Below, piece by piece: positions 35,468 to 45,240 of a DNA stretch of 60,203 nucleotides. Under the pieces are notes generated by a model that saw only the letters and a program-made list of their open reading frames with translations, searched no databases and was not told the DNA's origin. The translations under genes were made by a program, and so were the position numbers. Source of the stretch: Aerococcus sp. HMSC062A02 (lineage in GTDB: Bacteria; Bacillota; Bacilli; Lactobacillales; Aerococcaceae). The stretch lies in NCBI RefSeq assembly GCF_001809535.1, contig NZ_KV797907.1, positions 1 through 60,203 on the forward strand, in the 5' to 3' direction. How positions within the stretch are numbered: position 1 is the first letter of the stretch; each line of letters begins with the position of its first letter.

Positions 35468-38400
35468 TGAAACCGATTATATTAGAGATGCAAGCTTTTG
35501 GCCCCTATCGTGAGCGGATGCAGATTGATTTCCGGGACCTAGGCCAGACCCAGCTTTTCCTAATTACAGGCCCTACTGGCGCTGGTAAGACGACCATATT
35601 CGATGCCATTGTCTATGCCCTCTATGGGAAGACCAGCGGCAGTTCGCGCCAGGAGGCTGAGCTCAAATCAGACTTAGCTAGTGACCATGAACTGTCCTAT
35701 GTTTATTTGAGCTTTGAACTTGGCGGAAAGACTTATTCCGTTAAACGCATCCCCCAGCAAAAGGGCCCCAGTCCTAAAACCCAACGCCCGATTAATCTGA
35801 AGGCAAATGTAACTTTCGACCGAGGGGACCGTGTCTTCCAAAAGACCCAAGAAGCTAACCAGGCCCTAGAAGAACTATTAGGCCTCAGTGTCGACCAGTT
35901 CCGACAAATTGTGATGCTCCCCCAGGGTGAATTTAAGCAGCTATTAGAGGCCCCTAGCCGTGAAAAAGAGGTCATCTTCCGCAAGATTTTTACGACCTAC
36001 CAGCTTAAAAACTTCCAGGATGACCTCCTAGCCAAGAAACAAACTTTAGAGAAAGAAATGGGCCAAGACTACCAAGCCCTTAAAGAGGATCAAGCGGCTA
36101 TCCTGGACTTGTTAGATGAAGCGAGTCAAGAAGCTTTAAGAGAAGCTGCTAATCAAGAAGATTTCGCCTCTTTTGGGGACCAAGTGGCGGAGGCTTTGGA
36201 AGACCAGCGAGCAAGTGTTAAGGCAGCGGAAAAGAAGATCGGAGATGGGCAAGCAGAAAGTCAGGCGCTAAACCAACATTTAGAACGCTTAAAAGAAGCG
36301 GACCGCTTGGCCCAAGTACAAGCTGACCTAGACCAAAAGTCTTCGGTCTATCATAAGGCCAAAGCGGACTGGGACTTCTATCAAAAAACGCGGCCCCTAG
36401 CTAAGAATCAAGCTGATTTGGAACAATTGGCGGAAGTCATTAGCCAGGAAAGAAAGCGGCTGGGGGAAGTCGAAGCAGAAGCTAGCCGATACCAGGCCGC
36501 TAAAGAAGCTGCTCAAAGCAGCTTAGAAGCCAGTCAAGACTCCTATGCCCAAGTCGACGACTGGGAGGAAGAGCTGGCCCAGATGCGTTTGGAGGAACAT
36601 GACTTAAAGTCCTGGTTGAAAAAACGGGAAAATATCCAAGCACTTGACCAATCCATCCAGGCGAGTCAAAAGAAACTTCTTGCCCTTCAGGAAAACCAAG
36701 CAAGGCTTGAGCAAAAGATTGACCTAGCTAAAGAAAAAGCTCAGCAGATCCAGGCTCACTGGTTGAATCCTGACGACTTGCTTAAGGAGCGCTACCAATT
36801 GGAAAATAAGCAGGCAGCTTATGCGACTTACCGCCACTTAATGGCAAGTAAGCAGGAGCAGGCAGACCAGTTTAGCCAGCTTGAGCTAGCCTACCAAGCA
36901 GCTCAAGAGACTTGGCGGCAGACTCAGTCGGCGCTTGAGGCAGGCCGGCTCAGGGAACAAGCGGATTATCTGGGCAAGTTAGCGGCTGACTTAGTCCCTG
37001 GCCAGGCTTGTCCGCTTTGTGGGAGCTTGGACCATCCAGTACCTTATGAAGGGACAAGTGACCAAGAGGGGCCGGTGCCAGATATAGCCAGTTTAGAAAC
37101 TGAGGAGCGCCAGGCCTACCAGGATTTGACCCAGCTGGGTAGCCAGCTGGGCTATGCCCAAAAAGAATTTCAGCAGCTTATAAACCAGCTGGAAGACCAG
37201 GCAAAAGAAGGGGGCTTCTCCTCTGACTTGTCAGAAGAAGACCGTCGCCTAAAAGACCAAGCGGACCAGCTATTAGCCAAAGAGAAGGCCCAAGCCCAGC
37301 GCCAAAGGGACTATGACCAGGTCCAAGAAGATCTCGTGACCTACCAAGCAAAACAAGTTGCGGTCAAACAAGAAGAAGGTCAGCTCAGGGAACGTTTGGA
37401 TAACCAGGAAAGTCAGTATAAGGACTTAAAAGAGGACATGCAGGCTTTGGCTGCCCAGCTAAACTACCAGGAAATGGATGCCCTCCTGGCTGCTGAAAAA
37501 GAACTTGAACAGAAAATTCAAAAGGTAAAAGAGGCCTATCAAAAAGCTCAAGCCAGCTTCCAAGCAGCAAGTGACCAAGTGGTTCGCTTAAAAGCACAAA
37601 AAGATGGCTTGGAAGAGAGCCTGGGACGGCAAGACCAGCGTTACCAAGAGGGCTGGTCGCACTTCCAGGCTAGCCTAGCCGATTTTGATCTCACGGCCGA
37701 AGACCTTTCTACCTACCACCGTGCGGATAAAGATTGGTCAGCTGTGGAGAAATTTTGGCGAAATTATGAACAAGACCGTTATGCTCTGGACCAACAAATA
37801 GCCAAGAACCGTCAAGCCTTGGCTACTAGGGAGGAGACTCTAGACCTTGACCAAACTCAAGCCCGTCTCAAGGAAGTAAGCGATCAAGTTCAAAAAGAAC
37901 AAAAATTCCGGGATAGTCGCTTGACCCAGCTGGCCCGCCTAGATCAGCTCGACCAGGCCTTCAGTGCCCGCTTAGCCCGCTACCAAGCTCAATCCCAACA
38001 TTACGGGGAATTGGTCTTACTTGCTGAAGTCGCTAACGGGACACGGTCAGGCAGCCAACGTATTTCTTTTGAGCGCTATATCTTAGCTTATTACTTTGAT
38101 CAGATCATCCAGCAGGCCAATCGACGCTTTAAGCAGATGACGAGCGGTCGCTACCAGTTCTTGCGAGACCACACAGACAAGGGGGGGATAGCTGCTAAGG
38201 GTTTAGACTTGGCAGTAATGGATTATTATTCCGGTAGCAGCCGCAGCGTCCAGTCCCTATCAGGGGGTGAGAGCTTTAAGGCTTCACTCTCCCTGGCCCT
38301 AGCCTTAAGCGATGTAATTCAAAACCATGCAGGCGGGATAGAAATTTCGACCCTCTTCATTGATGAAGGCTTTGGCAGCTTAGATGAAGAGTCCCTCCAC

Positions 38401-38559
38401 CAGGCTATGGATACCTTGATTGAGCTCCAGGAAGCCAGTGGCCGCTTGATTGCGATTATTTCCCATGTGGAGGAATTGAAGCAGGAGCTGCCAGTTCAAT
38501 TGGCAGTGACAGCCAGTCCAGCAGGCAGCCGCTGTGCCTTTCGGGGGCTTACTGGATAA
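35467..38559 (+). CDS. sbcC: Exonuclease subunit SbcC
   Basis: A 1030-residue Rad50-type ATPase. Walker A is TGPTGAGKTTIFDAIVYAL at the N terminus; two long Gln/Glu-rich coiled coils (~175-480 and ~545-850) flank the zinc hook C515-P-L-C518; the C-terminal lobe has signature SLSGGESFKASLSLALALSD and Walker B STLFIDEGFGSLDEES. It joins DNA ends and powers SbcD. Translationally coupled to sbcD. The arms are unusually rich in Gln and Ala, but length is normal. Confidence 0.95.
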   Translation: MKPIILEMQAFGPYRERMQIDFRDLGQTQLFLITGPTGAGKTTIFDAIVYALYGKTSGSSRQEAELKSDLASDHELSYVYLSFELGGKTYSVKRIPQQKGPSPKTQRPINLKANVTFDRGDRVFQKTQEANQALEELLGLSVDQFRQIVMLPQGEFKQLLEAPSREKEVIFRKIFTTYQLKNFQDDLLAKKQTLEKEMGQDYQALKEDQAAILDLLDEASQEALREAANQEDFASFGDQVAEALEDQRASVKAAEKKIGDGQAESQALNQHLERLKEADRLAQVQADLDQKSSVYHKAKADWDFYQKTRPLAKNQADLEQLAEVISQERKRLGEVEAEASRYQAAKEAAQSSLEASQDSYAQVDDWEEELAQMRLEEHDLKSWLKKRENIQALDQSIQASQKKLLALQENQARLEQKIDLAKEKAQQIQAHWLNPDDLLKERYQLENKQAAYATYRHLMASKQEQADQFSQLELAYQAAQETWRQTQSALEAGRLREQADYLGKLAADLVPGQACPLCGSLDHPVPYEGTSDQEGPVPDIASLETEERQAYQDLTQLGSQLGYAQKEFQQLINQLEDQAKEGGFSSDLSEEDRRLKDQADQLLAKEKAQAQRQRDYDQVQEDLVTYQAKQVAVKQEEGQLRERLDNQESQYKDLKEDMQALAAQLNYQEMDALLAAEKELEQKIQKVKEAYQKAQASFQAASDQVVRLKAQKDGLEESLGRQDQRYQEGWSHFQASLADFDLTAEDLSTYHRADKDWSAVEKFWRNYEQDRYALDQQIAKNRQALATREETLDLDQTQARLKEVSDQVQKEQKFRDSRLTQLARLDQLDQAFSARLARYQAQSQHYGELVLLAEVANGTRSGSQRISFERYILAYYFDQIIQQANRRFKQMTSGRYQFLRDHTDKGGIAAKGLDLAVMDYYSGSSRSVQSLSGGESFKASLSLALALSDVIQNHAGGIEISTLFIDEGFGSLDEESLHQAMDTLIELQEASGRLIAIISHVEELKQELPVQLAVTASPAGSRCAFRGLTG

Positions 38560-38633
38560 ATACATCTCAGGGCCTATGCTAAAGCTTGAAAAAATTGAGA
38601 TAATAGGGTCAAGATAAACAAGGAGGCGACACG

Positions 38634-40001
38634 ATGAGTGAGGACAAACAACGGATATTGAAATTAGTTCAAGAAGGTTTACTCAGTCGAGAAGAAGCCT
38701 TGGTGCTTTTAGAACAGCGCCAAGCTAAAGAAAGTGATAGCCAAAAGCAGAAGCAGGGCCTCTCATTTGAAGAAGCACAAGCCTTGGCGGAATTCTATGA
38801 AGACCAAGGCCAGGATGACTTAGCCCAAGCTATTCTGAAAAATTACTATTTAGATCGCGAAGAAAAATTAGAAGCTGAATTAGATGTCAAGGAGGCTGCC
38901 TTAGAAGAACTGGGGTTGGCTGAATCAGCGGACGAAGCGGAGTCCAAGTTGGCCTTAGAAGAAGAGATCAAGGGTCTTAAAGCAGAATTGGCTTGCTTGC
39001 GGGACCAAGCTAGTCAATCAAATAACGACTCAGCAGACGAGCCAGTAGAGGAGCCAAAAGCAAAGACCGACCAGGAAGAGAAATCAGGCTTGGGGCAAAT
39101 GTTCAAGGACCTTAAGACGGCCGTTGAAGGAACGGTTCACTTTGACAGGGGCCGGTCGGGAATCCCCCGTCCCCACTTAGTCACCCGGCAATTTGAGGAG
39201 CGCTTTACTTTTGACGAGATCGCCAAGGATTTTGATTTTTCAATCTCTAAGGGAGATATTCTGGTTGAAGTCGCCGAGATCGACCAGGTGGAAGTCTTAG
39301 TGACAGGGACTATCCTAGGTAAGTACCAGGAAGAAAGCGTTGAAGAGGCCTTTAGAAAAAGAACCCTGATTGAAAACCAAGGCGGATGTTTACGTTTTGA
39401 ATTAAATAACCGCCTGCTGTCTACTAATATCCGCTTGCGCCTGCCCAAAGTAAAATTCAGCCAATTGAATTTTAGGAGTTTATTAGGAGGCATCCAGCTG
39501 ACTGGTTTAGAAGCGGAAAGCCTGGATCTTTATACCATTGATGGGGATATCCGGGTCGCTGAGTGCCAGGCAAACAGTGGCCGGGTGAATACCAAGAATG
39601 GTTTAGTGGTCTTGGACCAAGTTGCCTTTGACCATCTGGATGCGCAGACAGCCAATGGGGACCAGCGCTTTATTGGAGAGGTTCGCGAGCTGGCCATGGA
39701 CACCCTGAATGGGAACTTGCGGTTGACGGTGACAAGCCCAGACTTAGAGACCGTTAACTGCCAGACCACTTCGGGAGATGTCAAGCTCAATGTCAACCCA
39801 GCAACGAGTTTGAATGCTGACCTGCGTTCCAATAATGGGACAATACGTTGGCGGCAAGAAAGCTTTAAGGTAGAAACCTTGGCTGATTCTCGCTTTAACC
39901 AAGCGAAGAGCATATATTATTTAGGCGAGACACGCCCTGCCCAAATCAACCTGTCATCCGTTTCTGGAGATATCTGGTTGAAGGCAGAGGCTAAGCAATA
40001 G
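38634..40001 (+). CDS. LiaX-like DUF4097 family protein
   Basis: A 455-residue protein with two parts. Residues 1-~140 are helical and charged, starting with DKQRILKLVQEGLLSREEALVLLE, a short SHOCT-like module, and a coiled coil. Residues ~185-455 are a repeated beta-strand DUF4097 domain (LDLYTIDGDIRVAECQANSGRVNTKNG, TANGDQRF, TTSGDVKLNV, SVSGDIWL). With the PspC gene 10 bases later it matches the enterococcal liaX-liaY pair, which responds to membrane-active antibiotics. No signal peptide is visible. The name is by architecture and context. Confidence 0.78.
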   Translation: MSEDKQRILKLVQEGLLSREEALVLLEQRQAKESDSQKQKQGLSFEEAQALAEFYEDQGQDDLAQAILKNYYLDREEKLEAELDVKEAALEELGLAESADEAESKLALEEEIKGLKAELACLRDQASQSNNDSADEPVEEPKAKTDQEEKSGLGQMFKDLKTAVEGTVHFDRGRSGIPRPHLVTRQFEERFTFDEIAKDFDFSISKGDILVEVAEIDQVEVLVTGTILGKYQEESVEEAFRKRTLIENQGGCLRFELNNRLLSTNIRLRLPKVKFSQLNFRSLLGGIQLTGLEAESLDLYTIDGDIRVAECQANSGRVNTKNGLVVLDQVAFDHLDAQTANGDQRFIGEVRELAMDTLNGNLRLTVTSPDLETVNCQTTSGDVKLNVNPATSLNADLRSNNGTIRWRQESFKVETLADSRFNQAKSIYYLGETRPAQINLSSVSGDIWLKAEAKQ

Positions 40002-40011
40002 GAGGCTAATC

Positions 40012-40308
40012 ATGACAAAAAAATTAAGAAGATCCAAAACAGACCGCGTTCTAACCGGCTTACTAGGGGGCCTGGCAGCTTATTTTGGCGTCAGCTCAAC
40101 CCTTATTCGCTGGCTTTACGCCATCTTCACTTTCTTCAATCCCTTCCTCATCCTGATCTACATCGTGGCGGCTTATTTGATTCCAAGTGAAGGAAAGCCT
40201 TTTAAGCGCAAAGCTGAGAAAACCCACCGCCACCCCCGAGGTTTTGGACGCATTAAAGAAGCGGAACACATTGATGATGATCAACAGGAAAATTGGAATG
40301 ACTTTTAA
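40012..40308 (+). CDS. PspC domain protein (LiaY-like)
   Basis: A 98-residue membrane protein. The PspC domain starts KKLRRSKTDRVLTGLLGGLAAYFG and has a transmembrane segment (FNPFLILIYIVAAYLIPSE). A basic and His-rich tail follows. It is co-transcribed with the LiaX-like gene, 10 bases apart, and closed by a terminator. Likely takes part in the envelope stress response. Confidence 0.85.
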   Translation: MTKKLRRSKTDRVLTGLLGGLAAYFGVSSTLIRWLYAIFTFFNPFLILIYIVAAYLIPSEGKPFKRKAEKTHRHPRGFGRIKEAEHIDDDQQENWNDF

Positions 40309-40316
40309 CCTATAAC

Positions 40317-40349
40317 AAAAAGAAGCTAATTTGTTTCAGCTTCTTTTTT
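40317..40349 (+). terminator. Terminator after PspC gene
   Basis: AAAAAGAAGCT and AGCTTCTTTTTT form a perfect inverted repeat with a 10-base loop and T run. Confidence 0.88.
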
Positions 40350-40462
40350 ATTTTCTTTGCCTGCCTAAGGAGCGGTCCTTGATGTCGGTGAAGCTTCTTG
40401 GGGGAATCTATGGTAAAATAGGAGAAAAACAGCATTGATGCGAAGGATGGAAGGAGTTCTAC

Positions 40463-41398
40463 ATGGCGGTAGTTACAGTTCGTGAGCTAGTAGAGGCACT
40501 CAAGATGAATATTATTTCTGGCGAGGACTATCTAGATCGAGAGATCATAGTATCAGATATTTCACGCCCGGGATTGGAATTGACCGGTTATTTTAATTAT
40601 TATCCTGAAGAACGGATCCAACTTTTTGGCCGCAATGAGCATTCTTTTATGAGCAAGATGACCAGTGAAGAACGTTTATTGGTGATGCGGCGTCTGGCCC
40701 GGGATAAGACACCGGTCTTTGTTTTTTCTCGCGACTTGCGGCCGGAGTATGAGGTGATCCAGGCAGCTAATGAAAACCATATTCCGGTGATTGGAATCAA
40801 TACCTCGACCACCCACCTCTCTTCTCGTCTGACGACCTATCTTCAGGAACGTTTGGCAACCCGTACCTCGCGCCATGGCGTCTTTGTTGAGGTTTATGGT
40901 TTAGGTGTGCTCATTATGGGCGAGAGTGGCGTTGGTAAGTCGGAAGCTGCCCTCGAGCTGGTTAAGAATGGACACCGCCTGGTTGCCGATGATCGGGTTG
41001 AACTCTATCAAAGAGATGAGTATACAATTATGGGGGAGGCACCCGCTATTCTTGAAAACATGATGGAAATTCGGGGCCTGGGTATTATTAATATTATGAC
41101 CCTCTACGGCGCAGGAGCTGTTCGCCAGAAGCAGCAGGTGAACTTGATTATCCAGTTGAAACTCTGGCACAAAGGGGACAAGTATGACCGTTTGGGAACC
41201 GCTGCCGAAGAGGAGGATATCTTTGGAGTGAAGGTGGCTAAGATTACTGTTCCGGTTCAGATGGGGCGGAATATTTCGAGCATCGTCGAAGTGGCCGCCA
41301 TGAATTTCCGAGCCAATGATCTTGGCTATAATTCTGCCAAGGAATTTGAGGATCGTTTGACGCATTTAATCGAAACTAACAGCCAAGAGGAAGGATAA
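40463..41398 (+). CDS. hprK: HPr kinase/phosphorylase
   Basis: A 311-residue sensor enzyme that phosphorylates HPr at its regulatory serine, so that HPr can assist CcpA. The Walker A motif is G153-ESGVGKS-160, followed by the catalytic RLVADDRVEL, and the HprK signature is MEIRGLGIINIMTLYGAGAVR. Full length. It is first in an hprK-lgt-gpsA-galU-trxB run with 1-22 base gaps. It fits the several cre-like boxes in this window. Confidence 0.97.
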   Translation: MAVVTVRELVEALKMNIISGEDYLDREIIVSDISRPGLELTGYFNYYPEERIQLFGRNEHSFMSKMTSEERLLVMRRLARDKTPVFVFSRDLRPEYEVIQAANENHIPVIGINTSTTHLSSRLTTYLQERLATRTSRHGVFVEVYGLGVLIMGESGVGKSEAALELVKNGHRLVADDRVELYQRDEYTIMGEAPAILENMMEIRGLGIINIMTLYGAGAVRQKQQVNLIIQLKLWHKGDKYDRLGTAAEEEDIFGVKVAKITVPVQMGRNISSIVEVAAMNFRANDLGYNSAKEFEDRLTHLIETNSQEEG

Positions 41399-41399
41399 T

Positions 41400-42260
41400 A
41401 TGTTGAGTGACTATGTTTTAGCAGCCATTGATCCCGTCGCTTTCGAGCTATTTGGCTGGCCCATTCGTTGGTATGGGATTATCATAGCTGGTGGAATCCT
41501 TTTAGCTATTCAATTGGGTAGCCGTGAAATTAAGCGGCGGGGCTGGTCTGAGGATTTAATTTTAGATGTCTTGGTATGGGCCATTCCCATTGGCTTTATC
41601 GGAGCCAGACTGTATTATGTGATCTTTGAATGGGATTATTATAGCCAGCACTTGGATGAGATTATCCAAATTTGGAATGGTGGGATTGCCATCTATGGGG
41701 GAGTTTTAGCAGCCCTATTGACTATTTACCTTTATTGTCGGTCTAAGGGCTGGCGCTTCCTGCTTTTGACGGACGTGATGGCTCCTTACCTCCTGCTTGC
41801 CCAAGCTATTGGTCGCTGGGGAAATTTTGTTAACCAGGAGGCCCATGGAGGCCCCGTGTCGGTAGAATTTCTTCGTGACCGCCTCCACTTACCTGATTTT
41901 ATTGTGGAAGGTATGCAGATCGACGGGGTTTACTACCATCCGACCTTTCTTTACGAGTCATTATGGAACCTTTTAGGGGTTGCGGTTCTCTTGTATTTAC
42001 GTAATATTAGGGGCAGACTGAGAGTAGGGGAGACGACCTTCCTCTACTTGATCTGGTATGGGATCGGACGCTTCCTTATTGAGGGGCTGCGGACAGATAG
42101 CCTCTATTGGGGCCCCTTCCGTGTCTCTCAAGTCTTATCCTTAGTCTTGGTGCTTATTGGCCTAGGCGCAATTATCTGGCGGCGCTGGAAAAAAGCTCCC
42201 ACTCCCTACCAGGAAGCGAGTCTCTATGCGATTGAACAGAAGAAAACGGAGGAGAACTAA
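41400..42260 (+). CDS. lgt: Prolipoprotein diacylglyceryl transferase
   Basis: A 286-residue membrane enzyme that adds diacylglycerol to the lipobox Cys of lipoproteins such as the PstS in this window. The signature G138-RWGNFVNQEAHGG carries the catalytic Arg; HPTFLYESLWN and IGRFLIEGLRTDSLY are the other conserved blocks. Seven helices are likely. Starts 1 base after hprK. Confidence 0.97.
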   Translation: MLSDYVLAAIDPVAFELFGWPIRWYGIIIAGGILLAIQLGSREIKRRGWSEDLILDVLVWAIPIGFIGARLYYVIFEWDYYSQHLDEIIQIWNGGIAIYGGVLAALLTIYLYCRSKGWRFLLLTDVMAPYLLLAQAIGRWGNFVNQEAHGGPVSVEFLRDRLHLPDFIVEGMQIDGVYYHPTFLYESLWNLLGVAVLLYLRNIRGRLRVGETTFLYLIWYGIGRFLIEGLRTDSLYWGPFRVSQVLSLVLVLIGLGAIIWRRWKKAPTPYQEASLYAIEQKKTEEN

Positions 42261-43334
42261 ATGCAAAGTTATCGTGTTGCTGTACTAGGCGCTGGCTCTT
42301 GGGGGTCGGCTCTAGCCATGGTATTAAATGACAACCAACACCAGGTTCGGCTCTGGACCATTGATGCAAAGCAAGCAGAAGAGATCCGTCAGACCCGGAT
42401 TAATGCTGGCTACCTGCCCGACCTGCACCTGGCTGAGGATATCTTAGTGACGACGGATCTAAGCGAGGCACTCAAGCAAGCTGATATGGTCTGCTTTGTG
42501 GTGCCGACCAAGGCTATCCGGTCTGTCAGTCAACAAGTGAAGGAAGTTTTAGCTTCTGATCAAACTTCGGAAGCAGACAAGCCGCCGCTTATCCTCCATG
42601 CTTCTAAGGGCTTGGAACAAGGCAGCCATTTGCGGATCAGTCAAATTATCGAAGAAGTCCTAGAAGACTGCGACTACCGTGGCATCGTGGCACTGTCTGG
42701 ACCAAGTCATGCAGAAGAGGTGGCTGTCCGCCATATCACAACGATCACAGCAGCGAGCCAAGACTTAGAAGCGGCCAAGGAAGTCCAAGCCGTCTTCCTC
42801 AACCGCTATTTCCGGGTTTATACCAACACTGACTGTATCGGTGTGGAATTGGGTGGGGCCCTGAAGAATATTATTGCGGTCGCGGCCGGCGGGGTAGATG
42901 GCTTAAACTATGGGGATAACACCAAGGCAGCCTTGATCACACGTGGTTTAGCCGAAATTACCCGCTTGGGCCTGGCTATGGGTGCAGATCCTCTAACTTT
43001 TTCTGGCTTAAGCGGGGTGGGCGACCTCATTGTAACCTGTAACAGCGTCCACTCTCGGAATTGGCGGGCCGGCAACCAGATTGCTCAGGGAGCTAGCCCT
43101 GAAGAAGTAGAAGCTAAGATGGGTATGGTCGTCGAAGGGATTCCAACCACCAAGGCGGCATATGAATTAGCGGCTGACTTGGGTGTCGATATGCCCATTA
43201 CCAATGCTCTCTACGCTATTCTCTATGAAGGCATGCCGGTGGAAGAAGCCCTAACCCAGCTGATGATGCGGGAGGGTAAGGAAGAAGCCCAATTACGAAG
43301 CGCATTAATTGACTATCTGGCGAAAAGAACTTAA
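42261..43334 (+). CDS. gpsA: Glycerol-3-phosphate dehydrogenase (NAD(P)+)
   Basis: A 357-residue enzyme that makes glycerol-3-phosphate for phospholipids and teichoic acids. The Rossmann motif is VLGAGSWGSALA; GVELGGALKNIIAVAAG holds the catalytic Lys; SGLSGVGDLIVTC and SRNWRAG complete the active site. It begins directly after the lgt stop. The protein is about 15-20 residues longer than average, mainly in an insert near SDQTSEADKPP. Confidence 0.96.
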   Translation: MQSYRVAVLGAGSWGSALAMVLNDNQHQVRLWTIDAKQAEEIRQTRINAGYLPDLHLAEDILVTTDLSEALKQADMVCFVVPTKAIRSVSQQVKEVLASDQTSEADKPPLILHASKGLEQGSHLRISQIIEEVLEDCDYRGIVALSGPSHAEEVAVRHITTITAASQDLEAAKEVQAVFLNRYFRVYTNTDCIGVELGGALKNIIAVAAGGVDGLNYGDNTKAALITRGLAEITRLGLAMGADPLTFSGLSGVGDLIVTCNSVHSRNWRAGNQIAQGASPEEVEAKMGMVVEGIPTTKAAYELAADLGVDMPITNALYAILYEGMPVEEALTQLMMREGKEEAQLRSALIDYLAKRT

Positions 43335-43356
43335 AGTAATTTCTTAAGGAGGACTT

Positions 43357-44238
43357 ATGAAAAAAGTACGTAAAGCAATTATTCCAGCAGCTGGTTTTGG
43401 CACCCGTTTCTTACCGGCAACCAAGGCCATGGCTAAAGAGATGCTACCGATTGTCAATAAGCCAACCATCCAATTTATTGTGGAAGAGGCATTAGCGTCG
43501 GGAATAGAAGATATTTTAATCATCACGGGTAAGAGTAAACGCCCTCTAGAAGACTACTTTGATTCGAATATTGAACTCGAGGGCGTCCTCAAGCAGAAGG
43601 GTGAGGACCAATTACTAGAACTAATTCAGGAGAACGTTGGGCTTAACCTCTACTTTAAGCGCCAATCCTACCCACTAGGCCTCGGCCATGCGGTCCTTCA
43701 AGCCAAGGCTTTTGTTGGCGACGAACCCTTTGTGGTCATGCTCGGGGACGATTTGATGGTAGATGAGGAACCTTTAACCAAGCAATTAATTGGCGCCTAT
43801 AATGAGACCCATGCTTCCAACATTGCCGTGATGCCTGTTGCCGAGGAAGATACCGATAAGTATGGAATCATCGATCCTGAAGCTAAGTTCCGTGATGGCA
43901 TCTACAATGTCCGTCGCTTTGTCGAAAAACCGGATCCTTCTGTAGCGCCTTCTAACTTGGCTATTATTGGGCGTTATTTATTAACACCTGAAATCTTCGG
44001 CCTTTTAGAAACCCAAAAAGCAGGAGCAGGCAATGAGATCCAATTGACCGACGCGATTGATCGTTTGAATCGTACCCAGCGAGTATTTGCTTACGAATTT
44101 ACGGGCCAACGCTATGATGTCGGGGATAAGCTTGGCTATATGAAGACAACCATCGAGTATGGTTTAGGCCAAGAGAGTATCCGCCAAGGCCTGACCGACT
44201 ACCTCCTGAGTCTTGAGGACGAATTAAATAAGGAGTGA
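43357..44238 (+). CDS. galU: UTP-glucose-1-phosphate uridylyltransferase
   Basis: A 293-residue enzyme making UDP-glucose from UTP and glucose-1-phosphate. The nucleotidyl motif is [22 protein letters not shown]; further marks are [20 protein letters not shown] and RFVEKP. Its product feeds glycolipid, teichoic acid and polysaccharide synthesis, and its substrate is made by the phosphomutase at 50533. Confidence 0.96.
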   Translation: MKKVRKAIIPAAGFGTRFLPATKAMAKEMLPIVNKPTIQFIVEEALASGIEDILIITGKSKRPLEDYFDSNIELEGVLKQKGEDQLLELIQENVGLNLYFKRQSYPLGLGHAVLQAKAFVGDEPFVVMLGDDLMVDEEPLTKQLIGAYNETHASNIAVMPVAEEDTDKYGIIDPEAKFRDGIYNVRRFVEKPDPSVAPSNLAIIGRYLLTPEIFGLLETQKAGAGNEIQLTDAIDRLNRTQRVFAYEFTGQRYDVGDKLGYMKTTIEYGLGQESIRQGLTDYLLSLEDELNKE

Positions 44239-44242
44239 GAGA

Positions 44243-45169
44243 ATGACTGAAGAAATTAAACAATATGACGTCTTAGTTATTGGCTGTGGGCCAGCGGGGA
44301 TGACCGCAGCCCTCTATACCTCACGGGCAGCCCTATCGGTTTTAATCTTAGAGCGGGGTGTACCGGGGGGCGAGCTCTTGAATACAGCTGAAGTGGAAAA
44401 CTATCCAGGCTTCCCTAGCATCCAAGGGCCAGACCTGGCGACCAGCATGTATGAAGGGGCCATGCGTTTCGGGGCAGATTATGCCTACGGGAATGTTAAA
44501 GCGATTCATCCTGGCCAACCCTACCATACGATTGAAACCGATACTGAAACCTACCAAGCTAAGGCGATTGTGATTGCAACGGGGTCCACCCACCGCCTCC
44601 TGGATGTGCCTGGTGAGGCTGACTATGCTGGGCGCGGGGTTAGCTACTGTGCTGTTTGCGACGGAGCTTTCTTCAAGGATGGTAAGTTGATCGTTGTAGG
44701 TGGAGGAGACTCAGCTGTTGAAGAAGGGGCTTACTTGACCCAGTATGCCAAGCAAGTGACCATTGTCCACCGACGCGACCAGTTGCGGGCCCAAGCGATT
44801 CTTCAAGAGCGGGCCTTTGCTAATGAGAAGATTGATTTCACCTGGGATGCCCAAGTCCAAGAAATTCTAGGCGACGGTCAGAAGGTGACGGGGGTTCGAA
44901 TTGTTAAGAAGGATGGGAGTTCGTATGTCGAAGACTGTGATGGGGTCTTTATCTATATTGGCCTCCTCCCCAACCAAGCTGGCTTTGATGACCTTGGCAT
45001 CACCGATGAGGAAGGCTGGGTCATTACTGACGAGAACATGTTGACGAAAATTCCTGGTATCTTCGCTGCTGGAGATATCCGTCAAAAGAAATTGCGGCAA
45101 ATTTCAACCGCAGTTGGTGACGGTGGTCAAGCTGGCCAAGAAGCCTACAATTATATTCAAAGCTTATAA
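44243..45169 (+). CDS. trxB: Thioredoxin reductase
   Basis: A 308-residue FAD/NADPH enzyme. FAD-binding GCGPAGMTAALYTSRA, redox-active C136-A-V-C139 in GVSYCAVCDGAFF, NADPH-binding GGGDSAVEEGAYL and the C-terminal GIFAAGDIRQK are all present. It starts 4 bases after galU and ends the operon before a terminator. Confidence 0.96.
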   Translation: MTEEIKQYDVLVIGCGPAGMTAALYTSRAALSVLILERGVPGGELLNTAEVENYPGFPSIQGPDLATSMYEGAMRFGADYAYGNVKAIHPGQPYHTIETDTETYQAKAIVIATGSTHRLLDVPGEADYAGRGVSYCAVCDGAFFKDGKLIVVGGGDSAVEEGAYLTQYAKQVTIVHRRDQLRAQAILQERAFANEKIDFTWDAQVQEILGDGQKVTGVRIVKKDGSSYVEDCDGVFIYIGLLPNQAGFDDLGITDEEGWVITDENMLTKIPGIFAAGDIRQKKLRQISTAVGDGGQAGQEAYNYIQSL

Positions 45170-45184
45170 CAAAATAATGCCAAC

Positions 45185-45214
45185 AAAAAAAGCGCCCGGC
45201 TAAAGGCGCTTTTT
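45185..45214. terminator. Terminator between trxB and convergent membrane protein gene
   Basis: AAAAAGCGCC and GGCGCTTTTT form a 10-bp inverted repeat with A and T runs, suited to both directions. Confidence 0.9.
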
Positions 45215-45240
45215 GTCTGCCTAGCAATAGCTAGTTTAGA